A stretch of 64,000 nucleotides of DNA from Xylophilus sp. GW821-FHT01B05 (GTDB lineage: Bacteria; Pseudomonadota; Gammaproteobacteria; Burkholderiales; Burkholderiaceae_C): positions 5,332,001-5,396,000 of the forward strand of contig CP152408.1 in assembly GCA_038961845.1 (NCBI GenBank), given 5' to 3'. Shown here in pieces: positions 1-8,750 of this stretch. A program made the position numbers and the translations under genes. The number at the start of each line of letters is the position of its first letter. Position 1 is the first letter of the stretch. The notes under the pieces were generated by a model. It had not been told where the DNA came from and ran no database searches. It was given only the letters and a program-made list of their open reading frames with translations.

Positions 1-705
1 ATCGTCGATGGGCGCGGCGCCTACACCTCGGTGGATGGCGAGCGCACCACCATGCACCCTGGCGACTTCATCATCACGCCCTCATGGGCCTGGCACGACC
101 ATGGCAACGAAGGCCTGCACGGCGACAGCGAGCCGGTGGTCTGGCTCGACGGCCTGGACATCCCGCTGGTGCGCTTCTTCGACGCCGGCTTTGCCGAGAA
201 CGACACCACCAAATCGCAAACCATGTCGCGCCCCGAGGGCCACAGCTACGCGCGCTTTGGCCACAACATGGTGCCGGTGCGGCACACGCACCGCTCGCGC
301 ACCTCACCCATCTTCAGCTACCCCTACGCCCGCAGCCGCGAGGCGCTGGCCGCGCTGCAGCGCGCCGAGGCGCCCGACGCCTGGCAGGGCTGGAAGCTGG
401 CCTACATCAACCCGCTGACCGGCGGCGCGCCCATGCCCACCATGGCCACCTACTTGCAGTTGCTGCCCAAGGGTTTCCAGGGCCGCAGCCATCGCGGCAC
501 CGACGGCACGATCTACAGCGTGGTCGAAGGCCACGGCACGGCCGAGATCGCCGGCCAGCGCTTTGCCTTTGCGCCGCAAGACACCTTCGTCGTGCCCTCA
601 TGGGCCCCGCTGCGGCTGGAGGCGGATGGAGACGCCGTGCTGTTCAGCTTTTCAGACCGTCCAGTTCAAGAAGCCATTGGCATCCATAGAGAGCATTTCA
701 ACTGA
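1..705 (+). CDS. nagI: Gentisate 1,2-dioxygenase, 5'-truncated by the window edge
   Basis: This is the C-terminal 234 residues of a bicupin ring-cleavage dioxygenase that opens gentisate to maleylpyruvate using Fe(II) and O2. The reading frame is already open at base 1, so the true start lies upstream. The first cupin shows the metal-binding stretch GDFIITPSWAWHDHGNEG, with the HDH at visible residues 32-34. A second cupin follows, with SHRGTDGTIYSVVEGHG and PQDTFVVPSW. It is followed 8 bp later by fumarylpyruvate hydrolase and then maleylpyruvate isomerase, the next enzymes of the glutathione-dependent gentisate route, which supports the call. Gentisate dioxygenase could in principle be confused with 1-hydroxy-2-naphthoate dioxygenase, but the neighbours favour gentisate. 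Confidence 0.93.
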   Translation: MVDGRGAYTSVDGERTTMHPGDFIITPSWAWHDHGNEGLHGDSEPVVWLDGLDIPLVRFFDAGFAENDTTKSQTMSRPEGHSYARFGHNMVPVRHTHRSRTSPIFSYPYARSREALAALQRAEAPDAWQGWKLAYINPLTGGAPMPTMATYLQLLPKGFQGRSHRGTDGTIYSVVEGHGTAEIAGQRFAFAPQDTFVVPSWAPLRLEADGDAVLFSFSDRPVQEAIGIHREHFN

Positions 706-713
706 GCCCCACC

Positions 714-1418
714 ATGTCCTTTGCCATCACCCCCATGACCATCGTCGGCCTGCCCATTGCGGGCAGCGACGATCTGTTCCCCGTGCGCCGCGTCTACTGC
801 GTCGGCCGCAACTACGCCGCGCATGCGCGCGAGATGGGTTTCGACCCCGACCGCGAGCCGCCCTTTTTCTTCTGCAAGCCCAATGACGATGCCTCCGTGG
901 TCGCGGTGCCGGCCGGCAGCACGGCCACCCTGCCCTACCCGCCGCTGACCCGCAACTACCACTACGAGGCCGAGCTGGTGGTGGCCATAGGCAAGGGCGG
1001 CCGCGACATTGCCGCAGCCGATGCCGCAGCCCACATCTACGGCTATGCCACCGGCCTGGACATGACCCGGCGCGACCTGCAGATTGCCGCGCGCGAAAAA
1101 GGCCGGCCCTGGGAAGTGGGCAAGGCCTTTGACTTCTCCGCGCCGGTGGGCCCCATCACGCGCCGTGCAGAAGCCAACGGCGTGAACCAAGCCAGCATCG
1201 TGCTGGAGGTAGACGGCGCCGTGCGCCAGCAGGCCACCATTGCGCACCTGATCTGGTCGGTGGACGAGGTGATCGCCAATCTCTCCACGCTGTTCACGCT
1301 GCAGCCGGGCGACCTGATCTTTACCGGCACGCCCGAAGGCGTGGGCGCGGTCACGGCCGGCCAGGCGGTCACGGTGCGCATCGACGGGCTGGCGCCACTG
1401 GCGGTGCAGATCGCATGA
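714..1418 (+). CDS. nagK: Fumarylpyruvate hydrolase (FAH family)
   Basis: A 234-residue enzyme of the fumarylacetoacetate hydrolase fold that cleaves fumarylpyruvate to fumarate and pyruvate, the last step of the gentisate pathway. Visible family features are the N-terminal YCVGRNYAAHAREMG, the acidic metal-binding E-x-E in HYEAELVVAIG (about residue 85), the conserved aspartate in GLDMTRRDLQ and the C-terminal IFTGTPEGVGAV. Length matches NagK-type enzymes (about 230 aa). It sits 8 bp after the gentisate dioxygenase and overlaps the next gene by four bases (ATGA), so the genes are almost certainly cotranscribed. Family alone would also allow other FAH hydrolases; the operon makes fumarylpyruvate the likely substrate. 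Confidence 0.93.
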   Translation: MSFAITPMTIVGLPIAGSDDLFPVRRVYCVGRNYAAHAREMGFDPDREPPFFFCKPNDDASVVAVPAGSTATLPYPPLTRNYHYEAELVVAIGKGGRDIAAADAAAHIYGYATGLDMTRRDLQIAAREKGRPWEVGKAFDFSAPVGPITRRAEANGVNQASIVLEVDGAVRQQATIAHLIWSVDEVIANLSTLFTLQPGDLIFTGTPEGVGAVTAGQAVTVRIDGLAPLAVQIA

Positions 1419-2068
1419 GCCAGCTGCAACTGCACGGCTACTTCCGCAGCTCGGCCGCCTACCGGGTGCGCATTGCCTGCAACCTGAAGGGCCTGGCCTA
1501 CGACACGCTGCCGATACACCTGACCCGCGACGGCGGCGCGCAGCACAGCGCGGCCTATGCCGCGCTCAACCCAGAGAAGCTGGTGCCCACGCTGGACGAT
1601 GGCGCGGCGCGGCTGACCCAGTCGCTGGCCATCCTTGAATATTTGGAAGAGCGCCAGCCGGCGCCCGCGCTGCTGCCCACCGATGCCGCCGACCGCGCCT
1701 GGGTGCGCGCCATCGCGGCGCAGATCGCCTGCGACGTGCACCCGCTCAACAACCTGCGCGTGCTCAAGTACCTGGAAGCCACGCTGGGCATCTCGGCCGA
1801 GCAGAAGCTGGCCTGGATCGCGCACTGGATCACGACCGGCTTCGAGTCACTGGAAACACGCCTGGCGCGCGATGGCCGCAGCGGCCTGTGCTGCTACGGC
1901 GACACGCCCAGCTTTGCCGACTGCTGCCTGGTGCCGCAGGTGTTCAGCGCGCGCCGCTTCAACGTGCCGCTGCAGGCCTACCCCCACATCGTGCGCATCG
2001 ACGCGCACCTGGCCCAGCTCGACGCCTTTCGGCTGGCGGCGCCGGGCCTGCAACCAGACGCCGAATGA
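1415..2068 (+). CDS. nagL: Maleylpyruvate isomerase, zeta-class GST
   Basis: A 217-residue zeta-class glutathione transferase that isomerises maleylpyruvate to fumarylpyruvate using glutathione. The N-terminal thioredoxin-like domain carries SSAAYRVRIACNLKGL (the serine-rich GSH-activating motif, about residues 11-27), NPEKLVPTL and LTQSLAILEYLEE. The C-terminal helical domain has IACDVHPLNNLRVLKYL. Its start codon overlaps the stop of the hydrolase and its own stop overlaps the start of the hydroxylase (ATGA at both ends). This coupling and its place between ring cleavage and hydrolysis separate it from the closely related maleylacetoacetate isomerases of tyrosine breakdown. Confidence 0.92.
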   Translation: MSQLQLHGYFRSSAAYRVRIACNLKGLAYDTLPIHLTRDGGAQHSAAYAALNPEKLVPTLDDGAARLTQSLAILEYLEERQPAPALLPTDAADRAWVRAIAAQIACDVHPLNNLRVLKYLEATLGISAEQKLAWIAHWITTGFESLETRLARDGRSGLCCYGDTPSFADCCLVPQVFSARRFNVPLQAYPHIVRIDAHLAQLDAFRLAAPGLQPDAE

Positions 2069-3276
2069 GCACCACCAGCCCCTCACAAGCCCCGGTGCTG
2101 ATCGCCGGCGGCGGCATTGGCGGCATGGCCTGCGCGCTGGCGCTGGCGCGGCTGGGCCAGCCGGTGGAGCTGCTGGAGCAAAGCGCGCAGTTTGGCGAGA
2201 TCGGCGCCGGCCTGCAGCTGGGCCCCAATGCCTTTGCCGCGCTCGATGCGCTGGGCGTGGGCGAGCAGGTGCGCCGCGCCGCCGTCTTCACCGAGCGCCT
2301 GCTGATGATGGACGCGGTGGACTGCCGCGAGGTCGCCTCGGTGCCGGTGGGCGAGGCCTTTCGCGCACGCTTTGGCAACCCCTACGCGGTCAGCCACCGC
2401 GCCGACCTGCACGGCGCCCTGCATGCCGCCGCCGCGGCACACCCGCTGGTGCGCATGCATACCGGCGTGCACATTGCAGCGGTGGATGTCAACGCCCACG
2501 GCGCCAGCGCCAGCACGGCCGATGGGCGGCGCTTCAGCGGCGCCGCACTGGTGGGCTGCGACGGCGTGAAGTCGGTCGTGCGCGCACGCTTGCTGGGCGA
2601 TGCGCCGCGCGTGTCAGGCCATGTGGTGTACCGCGCCGTGGTGCCGGTGGCCGACATGCCCGAAGACCTGCGCATGAACGCGCCCGTGGTCTGGGCCGGC
2701 CCCGACTGCCACCTGGTGCACTACCCGTTGCGCGGCGGCGATCAGTACAACCTGGTGGTCACCTTCCACAGCCGCGAGCCCGAGGAATGGGGCGTGCGTG
2801 ATGGCAGCAAGCAAGAGGTTCTTTCTTACTTCGAAGGCGTGCACGCACGGCCGCGCCAGTTGCTGGACCGCCCCACCTCCTGGCGCCGCTGGAGCACCGC
2901 CGACCGCGACCCGGTGGCGCGCTGGAGCGAAGGCTGCGCCACGCTGCTGGGCGACGCTGCCCACCCCATGATGCAGTACCTGGCGCAGGGCGCCTGCATG
3001 GCGCTGGAAGACGCGGTGACCTTGGCCGCCGCCGTGCAGGCACGCGGCTTTGACTACGCCGCTGCCTTCCAGCTCTACCAGTCGGCCCGCGTGGCCCGCG
3101 CCGCGCGCGTGGTGCTGTCGGTGCGCGAGATGGGCCGCATCTACCACGCCAAGGGCGTGGAGCGCCTGGTGCGCAACAGCCTCTGGCCGCAGCACAGCCC
3201 GCAGCGTTACTACGATGCGCTCGAATGGCTTTACGCCTGGCGGCCGGAAGCCTGCCTGGCGGACGCCGGCACCTGA
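2065..3276 (+). CDS. 3-hydroxybenzoate 6-hydroxylase, FAD-dependent
   Basis: A 403-residue class A flavoprotein monooxygenase that probably converts 3-hydroxybenzoate to gentisate with NADH and O2. It has the Rossmann GGGIGGMACALALARLG near residue 12, the NAD(P)H/FAD DG motif in GCDGVKSVVRARL (about residue 160), and the FAD-ribityl GD motif in LLGDAAHPMMQYLAQGA (about residue 295). The ATG at 2065 was chosen because it places the GxGxxG motif near the N-terminus and overlaps the isomerase stop. The gene feeds the three preceding enzymes, so the operon turns 3-hydroxybenzoate into pyruvate and fumarate. A salicylate 5-hydroxylase is unlikely because that enzyme is a multicomponent Rieske type. 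Confidence 0.85.
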   Translation: MSTTSPSQAPVLIAGGGIGGMACALALARLGQPVELLEQSAQFGEIGAGLQLGPNAFAALDALGVGEQVRRAAVFTERLLMMDAVDCREVASVPVGEAFRARFGNPYAVSHRADLHGALHAAAAAHPLVRMHTGVHIAAVDVNAHGASASTADGRRFSGAALVGCDGVKSVVRARLLGDAPRVSGHVVYRAVVPVADMPEDLRMNAPVVWAGPDCHLVHYPLRGGDQYNLVVTFHSREPEEWGVRDGSKQEVLSYFEGVHARPRQLLDRPTSWRRWSTADRDPVARWSEGCATLLGDAAHPMMQYLAQGACMALEDAVTLAAAVQARGFDYAAAFQLYQSARVARAARVVLSVREMGRIYHAKGVERLVRNSLWPQHSPQRYYDALEWLYAWRPEACLADAGT

Positions 3277-3340
3277 GTGCACGTGCCGCGCAAGGCGCTT
3301 GCACTGCTTTCTTTCCCCGCAAAAAAACAGGAGACACACC

Positions 3341-4327
3341 ATGACCACCCGCCGCACCCTGCTCAGCGCAGCCACTGCGCTATGCGCCGCCGCCACCACC
3401 TTTGCCGCATCGGCCCAGGCCACCGACTACCCGGCGCGCCCCGTCACCATCGTCACGCCCTTTGCCGCCGGCAGCGGGCCGGACGCGGTGCTGCGCCTGG
3501 TCACCGACCGGCTGTCCAAGCAATGGGGCCAGCGCGTGCTGATCGACAACAAGCCCGGCGGCGGCGGCTTCATTGCCATCGACACCGCGCGCCGCGCCCT
3601 GCCTGACGGCTACACGCTGCTGCAGCTCGACAGCGAGCACATCGCAGCGCTGCCGCACCTGTACAAGTCGCGCAACTTCGTCACGCTGCAGCACTTCGAC
3701 CCGGTGGCATCGCTGTTTCGCACGCCCTTTCTGATCGCGGTGCCCACCGACTCTCCGTGGCAGAACGTGGCCGACCTGGTCGCCGCCGCCAAGGCCAAAC
3801 CGGGGCAGATCAGCTATGGCTCCTGGGGCATAGGCAGCCCGGGCCACCTGGGCGCGCAGCAGCTCGAAGCCCTGACCGGCACGCACATGCAGCACGTGCC
3901 CTTCCGCGAGGTAAGCCAGCTCTATGCCAACGTTGGCTCGGGCGAGCTGCCCTGGGCCTTTGGCAGCATCCCGTCGAGCCAGGGCATCTACAAGGCCGGC
4001 AAGCTGCGCTACATCGCCATTGCCGCGCCGCAGCGCATCCCGCAAATGCCCAACGTGCCCACCGTGGGCGAGGCCGGCGGGCCGCAGGGGCTGGATGTCA
4101 ATTCCTTCGTGTCACTGGTGGCGCCCAAGGGTCTGCCTGCGGCCGTCGCCGCCAGGATCAACGCCGACGTCGCCAAGGCCATCGCAGACCCAGAAATCCG
4201 CGCGCGCTTCGACACCTTTGCCTTCGAGCCGCTGGCCTGGTCGCCCGACGAGATCCGCCGCCAGGCCGAGATCAAGTCGCAGCTCTATGGCGACCTGGTG
4301 CGGCGCGGCAACATCAGCCTGGAGTAG
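3341..4327 (+). CDS. Bug/TctC-family periplasmic solute-binding protein
   Basis: A 328-residue Bug receptor of the tripartite tricarboxylate transporter family. It has a signal peptide of about 26 residues (MTTRRTLLSAATALCAAATT, cleavage near ASA-QA) followed by the hallmark YPARPVTIVTPFAAGSGPD, a carboxylate-binding loop. Further family features are KPGGGGFIAIDTARRALPDG and PNVPTVGEAG. Such receptors are greatly expanded in Comamonadaceae and Bordetella and usually bind carboxylates. No TctA/TctB membrane subunits are adjacent. Its place 64 bp after the hydroxylase suggests it captures 3-hydroxybenzoate, gentisate or a related acid; that ligand is an inference. An AGGAGA ribosome site precedes the ATG at 3341. 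Confidence 0.88.
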   Translation: MTTRRTLLSAATALCAAATTFAASAQATDYPARPVTIVTPFAAGSGPDAVLRLVTDRLSKQWGQRVLIDNKPGGGGFIAIDTARRALPDGYTLLQLDSEHIAALPHLYKSRNFVTLQHFDPVASLFRTPFLIAVPTDSPWQNVADLVAAAKAKPGQISYGSWGIGSPGHLGAQQLEALTGTHMQHVPFREVSQLYANVGSGELPWAFGSIPSSQGIYKAGKLRYIAIAAPQRIPQMPNVPTVGEAGGPQGLDVNSFVSLVAPKGLPAAVAARINADVAKAIADPEIRARFDTFAFEPLAWSPDEIRRQAEIKSQLYGDLVRRGNISLE

Positions 4328-4348
4328 CGGGCCGGCTCTGTATCCACT

Positions 4349-4366
4349 CTTTCACTTGCGCGTCAC
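4349..4366 (+). promoter_or_regulatory. Weak PHO-box-like site upstream of the metallophosphoesterase
   Basis: CTTTCAC-TTGC-GCGTCAC has the 7-4-7 layout of a PhoB box (consensus CTGTCAT-AWAW-CTGTCAY), with several mismatches. It ends 47 bp before the ATG at 4414. It is reported because two better sites occur before phosphatase genes at the other end of this window. Confidence 0.3.
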
Positions 4367-4413
4367 GGAATGTACGCAGCATGCGCGGACACCACACACA
4401 ACAGGTCCGCCCC

Positions 4414-5856
4414 ATGCATGCTCTCTTTTCCGCGCCACGCAGATCACGTGCGCCGTTCGCGCTGGCGCTAGCCGCCGGCGCTGCTGCGGCAGCCCTCGCC
4501 TCCTGCGGCGGCAGCGATTCGCTGGTGGCGACCACCGCCGACCCGCAGGTCAAGGCGGCCTGGGTCGAGATCGGTGCCAACGGCCAGACCATCGTGCGCG
4601 CAGTCACCGCCGCCAGCAGTTGCCCCAAGATCGGTATCGACGGTGTCACCGGCACCATGTCGCTGCGCGCCGCGGCCGCCACCGTGCCGCAGCGCAGCAC
4701 CGCCAGCGACCCGGCCGACTCCAAGCCCTCGGCCTTCCCGGTCACCACCTGCGAGAGCCTGCCCAAGGCCGGCACCACCGAGGTCTTTGTGGCCGGCCGC
4801 AGCCTGCCGCTGCCCAAGGCGCAGCCGCAGCGCATCGCCGTGCTGGCCGACACCGGCTGCCGCATGAAGAAGGCCGACAACGCCTGGCAGGCCTGCAACG
4901 ACGGCACGGCCTGGCCCTTCGCCACCATCGCCGCCACGGCGGCCGCGATGAAGCCCGATCTGGTGATGCACATCGGCGACTACCACTACCGCGAGAACAC
5001 CTGCCCCACCGACATCGCCGGATGCAAGGACAGCCCCTGGGGCTATGGCTGGGACACCTGGGAGGCCGATCTGTTCAAGCCCGGCGCGCCGCTGCTGGCG
5101 GCCGCGCCCTGGCTGGTGTCGCGCGGCAACCATGAGGAATGCGCGCGCGCCGGCCAGGGCTGGGCGCGCTTCCTCGACGTGCGCGCTTTTGACCCGTCCA
5201 TGAGCTGCGACAGCCCGGCCAACGACAACAACGCCAACTTCAGCGACCCGTACGCGGTGGCGCTGGGCAGCGATACCCAGGTCGTGCTGTTTGACTCGGC
5301 CAAGGCCGGCACCACCGCCTTTGGCGCCAGCGACTACAAGTTCCCGATCTACCAGGCGCAGTTCCGCAAGGTGGCGGCCATCGCCGCCGACAGCAGCAAG
5401 ACCACCATCTTCGCCAACCACCACCCGATCCTGGCCTTCGCGCCCATCGCAGGCGGTGCGCCGGCGGCCGGCAACGCCGGGCTGCAGGCGGTGATGAAAT
5501 CGCTCTACCCCACGGCCTACTACCCGGATGGCGTGAAGATCGCGCTGCACGGCCACGTGCATGACTTCCAGGCGCTCAACTTCAGCAGCGCGCACCCGGC
5601 CACCTTCGTCACCGGCAACGGCGGCGACAACGTGGACGTGAGCCTGCCCGACCCGTTCCCGGCCAACACCACGCCGGCACCAGGCGTGGTGCTGGACCGC
5701 ATCACCCACACCAACACCTTCGGCTTCATGATGATGGAGCGCAGCGGCAGCAACTGGCTCTACAAGGCCTACACCAAGGACGGCAAGCTGCTGACCACCT
5801 GCGTGCCTGCGGGCTCCAAGATCAGTTGCGACAAGACCGGCTTCCTGGCGCCATGA
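4414..5856 (+). CDS. Secreted metallophosphoesterase lipoprotein
   Basis: A 480-residue calcineurin-like phosphoesterase exported as a lipoprotein. The start at 4414 gives a short signal ending in the lipobox LASC followed by GGSDS. An in-frame ATG at 4381 would add 11 polar residues and is less likely. Metallophosphoesterase motifs appear in order: VLADTGC, HIGDYHYRE (GDxH, about residue 190), SRGNHEEC (GNHE), ANHHPILAF and LHGHVHDF (GHxH, about residue 380). These are the dinuclear metal ligands. The substrate is unknown; purple-acid-phosphatase or phosphodiesterase activity is plausible. Its stop overlaps the start of a di-haem peroxidase gene (ATGA), so the two are translationally coupled. 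A weak PHO-like site lies upstream. Confidence 0.85.
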   Translation: MHALFSAPRRSRAPFALALAAGAAAAALASCGGSDSLVATTADPQVKAAWVEIGANGQTIVRAVTAASSCPKIGIDGVTGTMSLRAAAATVPQRSTASDPADSKPSAFPVTTCESLPKAGTTEVFVAGRSLPLPKAQPQRIAVLADTGCRMKKADNAWQACNDGTAWPFATIAATAAAMKPDLVMHIGDYHYRENTCPTDIAGCKDSPWGYGWDTWEADLFKPGAPLLAAAPWLVSRGNHEECARAGQGWARFLDVRAFDPSMSCDSPANDNNANFSDPYAVALGSDTQVVLFDSAKAGTTAFGASDYKFPIYQAQFRKVAAIAADSSKTTIFANHHPILAFAPIAGGAPAAGNAGLQAVMKSLYPTAYYPDGVKIALHGHVHDFQALNFSSAHPATFVTGNGGDNVDVSLPDPFPANTTPAPGVVLDRITHTNTFGFMMMERSGSNWLYKAYTKDGKLLTTCVPAGSKISCDKTGFLAP

Positions 5857-7094
5857 AGCGCTGCGCCGCCGTGCTGCTGTCAGCCCTGGCCGCCGCCATG
5901 GCGCTGGCGCAGCCGGCGCTGGTGGGCCATGTCGGCGACACGCCGCAGTACGCGGCCATCGTCCCGGCGGCGCGGCCGCTGGCGGTGCCCGCGCCCGAGC
6001 GCGTGGCGCTGGGCCGCCAGCTGTTCCTGGACACGCGGCTGTCACAGCCGCAGGGCACCAGCTGCGCCAGTTGCCACGACCCGGCCAAGGCCTTCAGCAG
6101 CTTCAACGGCGGGCGCGACGGCGTGGCCAGCGGCAGCCTGCGCGAGCGGCTGGGCACGCGCAACCCGCCCTCGCTGACCTACGCGCGCTACCTGCCGCCG
6201 CTCTACTTCTACCAGGACGACGATGCGCAGGTGCCCGCGCCCTTCGGCGGCCTGATGCTCGACGGCCGCGCCGACACACTCGCGGCCCAGGTGCGCGAGC
6301 CCCTGCTGGCGCGCCACGAGATGAACCTGGGCACGCCGCAAGCCGCCGCCCAGCGCCTGCGCGCCAGCGGCTACGAGGCCGCGTTCGAGGCGCAGTTCGG
6401 CGCCGGCGTGCTGCGCGACCCGCAGCGCGCGCTGCAGGCCTTTGGCAGCAGCCTGGAGGCCTATCTGCAGAGCGACGAGCTGTCGCCCTTTGATTCACGC
6501 TTCGACGATCTGCTGCGCGGCAAGCCCGCCCTTACGCCGCTGGAGCTGCGCGGCCTGGCCGTGTTCCGCAGCCCGGACCAGGGCAACTGCGCCTCGTGCC
6601 ACAGCGTGAGCGTCACCTCCAGCAACCCGGCGCGCTCGCTGTTCACCGACTTCGGCTACGAGGCGCTGGGCGTGCCGCGCAACCGCAAGCTGCCGGCCAA
6701 CACGCGCGCCGACGCCTTCGACCTGGGCCTGTGCCGCACCGCCGAGCAGCGCCACTGGCCCGACAGCGAGGCCTGGTGCGGCTACTTCCGCACGCCCAGC
6801 CTGCGCAACGTGGCGGTGCGCAGCCGCTTCATGCACAACGGCGTGTTCGACTCGCTGCGCGACGCGGTGCGCTTCTACGCCACGCGCTCCACCAACCCGG
6901 CCGACTGGTACGGCCGCCATGCGGTGTTCGACGACCTGCCACCCGCGCTGCGCGGCAACGTCAACATCGTCTCGACCCCGCTCAACCGCCGCGCCGGCAG
7001 CACGCCGGCGATGAGCGAAGAGGACATCGATGCCGTGGTCGCCTTCCTGGGCACGCTGACCGACCAGCGCTACGCCAAGCCGCTGCCGCGCTGA
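5853..7094 (+). CDS. Di-haem cytochrome c peroxidase / MauG-family protein
   Basis: A 413-residue periplasmic di-haem protein with a cleavable signal (MKRCAAVLLSALAAAMALAQ). The first c-haem site is SCASCHDPAKAF (about residue 73) and the second is NCASCHSVSVTS (about residue 250). FMHNGVFDSL near residue 330 resembles the C-terminal axial-ligand region of the family. Known members reduce peroxide or oxidise protein or small-molecule substrates. The ATG at 5853 overlaps the phosphoesterase stop, which fixes the start. This pairing suggests a joint periplasmic role, possibly redox maturation or detoxification tied to phosphorus scavenging, but the sequence does not show which. A MauG role in TTQ formation is unlikely because no mau genes are present. 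Confidence 0.85.
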   Translation: MKRCAAVLLSALAAAMALAQPALVGHVGDTPQYAAIVPAARPLAVPAPERVALGRQLFLDTRLSQPQGTSCASCHDPAKAFSSFNGGRDGVASGSLRERLGTRNPPSLTYARYLPPLYFYQDDDAQVPAPFGGLMLDGRADTLAAQVREPLLARHEMNLGTPQAAAQRLRASGYEAAFEAQFGAGVLRDPQRALQAFGSSLEAYLQSDELSPFDSRFDDLLRGKPALTPLELRGLAVFRSPDQGNCASCHSVSVTSSNPARSLFTDFGYEALGVPRNRKLPANTRADAFDLGLCRTAEQRHWPDSEAWCGYFRTPSLRNVAVRSRFMHNGVFDSLRDAVRFYATRSTNPADWYGRHAVFDDLPPALRGNVNIVSTPLNRRAGSTPAMSEEDIDAVVAFLGTLTDQRYAKPLPR

Positions 7095-7108
7095 GCCGCG
7101 GCGCGCGG

Positions 7109-8221
7109 TCAGCCCGCGGGCCGCTGCGTGTCGAACAGGGTCTTCAACTCGCGCGGCTGCGAGCGCCAGTACTGCGGCGGCGCTGCCACCTGGGCGCCGA
7201 GCTGCGCCGCTGCATGCCAGGGCCAGCGCGGGTCGTAGAGCATGGCGCGCGCCAGCGACACCATGTCGGCCTCGCCGGCCTGCAGGATCGCCTCGGCCTG
7301 CTGCGGCTCGGTGATCAGGCCCACCGCCAGCGTCGGCAGGCCGGTCTCGGCGCGGATGCGCGCCGCAAACGGCACCTGGTAGCCCGGCGCCAGCGCAATC
7401 TGCTGCTGCGGCGACAGCCCACCGCTGGACACGTCGATGAAGGCGCAGCCACGTGCCGCCAGCGCCCGGGCCAGCACCACGCTCTGCTCCAGGTCCCAGC
7501 CGCCCGCCACCCAGTCGGTGGCCGAGATGCGCACGCCCACCGGCAGCGCCTGCGGCACGGCGGCGCGCACTGCATCAAACACCTGCAGCGGAAAGCGCAG
7601 CCGGTTCTCCAGCGTGCCGCCGTAGCTGTCGGTGCGCTGGTTGGACAGCGGCGACAAGAACTGGTGCAGCAGGTAGCCGTGCGCGGCATGCAGCTCGATC
7701 GCGTCGAAGCCCAGCCGGTGGGCGCGCTGCGCGGCCTGCACGAAGGCCTGCTGCACGCGCTGCAGCCCGGCGGCATCGAGCGCCGTGGGCGCTACCGCAT
7801 CCGGGGTGAAGGGCAGCGCCGAGGGCGCCACGGTCTGCCAGCCGCCGGGCGCGTCGGGCGCGATCTGCGTGCCGCCCTCCCAGGGCGCGCGGGTGGAGGC
7901 CTTGCGCCCGGCGTGCGCGAGCTGGATGGCGAGCCGGATCGGCGCATGCTGGCGCACCGCCTGCACCACGCGCGCCAGCGCCGCCTCGGTGGCATCGGAG
8001 TACAGGCCCAGATCGGCCGGCGAGATGCGGCCCTCGGGCTCGACCGCCGCCGCCTCGGTGAACAGCACGGCCGCGCCGGACAGCGCGAGATGCCCCAGGT
8101 GCAGCAAATGCCAGTCGGTGGCAGCGCCGTCCTCGGCGGAGTACTGGCACATCGGCGCGATGGCGATGCGGTTGGGCAAGGGCAACGCGCCCCAGGCGTA
8201 GGGTGTAAAGAGCAGGCTCAT
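7109..8221 (-). CDS. NADH:flavin oxidoreductase, old yellow enzyme (XenA/YqjM-like)
   Basis: A 370-residue FMN-dependent TIM-barrel ene-reductase. The start at 8221 gives MSLLFTPYAWGALPLPNRI, the usual N-terminus. The class-defining APMCQYSAEDG (Cys near residue 25) and DWHLLHLGHLALSGA follow. The active-site HAAHGYLLHQFLSPLSN (about residue 180) carries the substrate-binding His-x-x-His. YGGTLENRLRFPLQVF and the phosphate-binding VGLITEPQQAEAIL are also present. Members reduce activated C=C bonds of enones, nitroesters or other xenobiotics with NAD(P)H. It is transcribed convergently with the upstream haem peroxidase and diverges from the thioesterase. The physiological substrate cannot be read from sequence. 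Confidence 0.9.
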   Translation of the reverse strand: MSLLFTPYAWGALPLPNRIAIAPMCQYSAEDGAATDWHLLHLGHLALSGAAVLFTEAAAVEPEGRISPADLGLYSDATEAALARVVQAVRQHAPIRLAIQLAHAGRKASTRAPWEGGTQIAPDAPGGWQTVAPSALPFTPDAVAPTALDAAGLQRVQQAFVQAAQRAHRLGFDAIELHAAHGYLLHQFLSPLSNQRTDSYGGTLENRLRFPLQVFDAVRAAVPQALPVGVRISATDWVAGGWDLEQSVVLARALAARGCAFIDVSSGGLSPQQQIALAPGYQVPFAARIRAETGLPTLAVGLITEPQQAEAILQAGEADMVSLARAMLYDPRWPWHAAAQLGAQVAAPPQYWRSQPRELKTLFDTQRPAG

Positions 8222-8312
8222 GGGCTGTCTTGTAGCAGAGCCCGCCCGGACGTGCTGGCCTCGGGAATAATGGCGCCGCCCCACACACACCGGCCGCACG
8301 GCGGCCATCACC

Positions 8313-8750
8313 ATGTCCAGCATCACCCTGCGCTTTCTTGCAGAGCCCAATACCGTCAATTTCGGCGGCAAGGTCCATGGCGGCACCGTCATGAAATGGA
8401 TCGACGAGGCCGGCTACGCCTGTGCCACCAGTTGGGCCAAGCGCTACTGCATCACCGTATCCGTGGGCAACATCCGCTTCCACCGGCCGATCATGATTGG
8501 CGACCTGGTCGAGGTCGAAGCCCGGCTGGCCTACACCGGCCGCACCAGCATGAACATCGCGGTGGAGGTGCGCAGCGGCGACATGAAGAGCGGCTCGATG
8601 GAGAAGACGACCGAATGCCTGATCGTCTTCGTCTCGGTCGACTCGCATGGCCGGCCTATTCCCGTTGACACCTGGAACCCCGAAACCCCGGGCGACATCG
8701 CGCTGGCCCAGCGCTCGCGCGCGCAGCTGGATGCGCTACGCGATCTTTAA
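8313..8750 (+). CDS. Hotdog-fold acyl-CoA thioesterase
   Basis: A 145-residue single-hotdog protein of the YciA/BFIT type that hydrolyses acyl-CoA thioesters. Key features are the NFGGKVHGGTVMKWIDEAGY helix, with the catalytic Asp in WIDEA (about residue 28), the strand RYCITVSVGNIRFHRPIMIGDLVEVEARL (split here only by naming: ITVSVGNIRF, then PIMIGDLVEVEA), and TGRTSMNIAVEV. The stop at 8748-8750 is followed directly by a palindromic repeat that also separates it from the convergent pyrF. It diverges from the OYE gene across about 90 bp. Chain-length preference is unknown. Confidence 0.9.
   Translation: MSSITLRFLAEPNTVNFGGKVHGGTVMKWIDEAGYACATSWAKRYCITVSVGNIRFHRPIMIGDLVEVEARLAYTGRTSMNIAVEVRSGDMKSGSMEKTTECLIVFVSVDSHGRPIPVDTWNPETPGDIALAQRSRAQLDALRDL

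Noticed and set aside
4381..4413. Upstream ATG at 4381 as the start of the metallophosphoesterase
   Set aside because: It would put 11 polar residues before the lipoprotein signal. The ATG at 4414 gives a normal signal and lipobox position.
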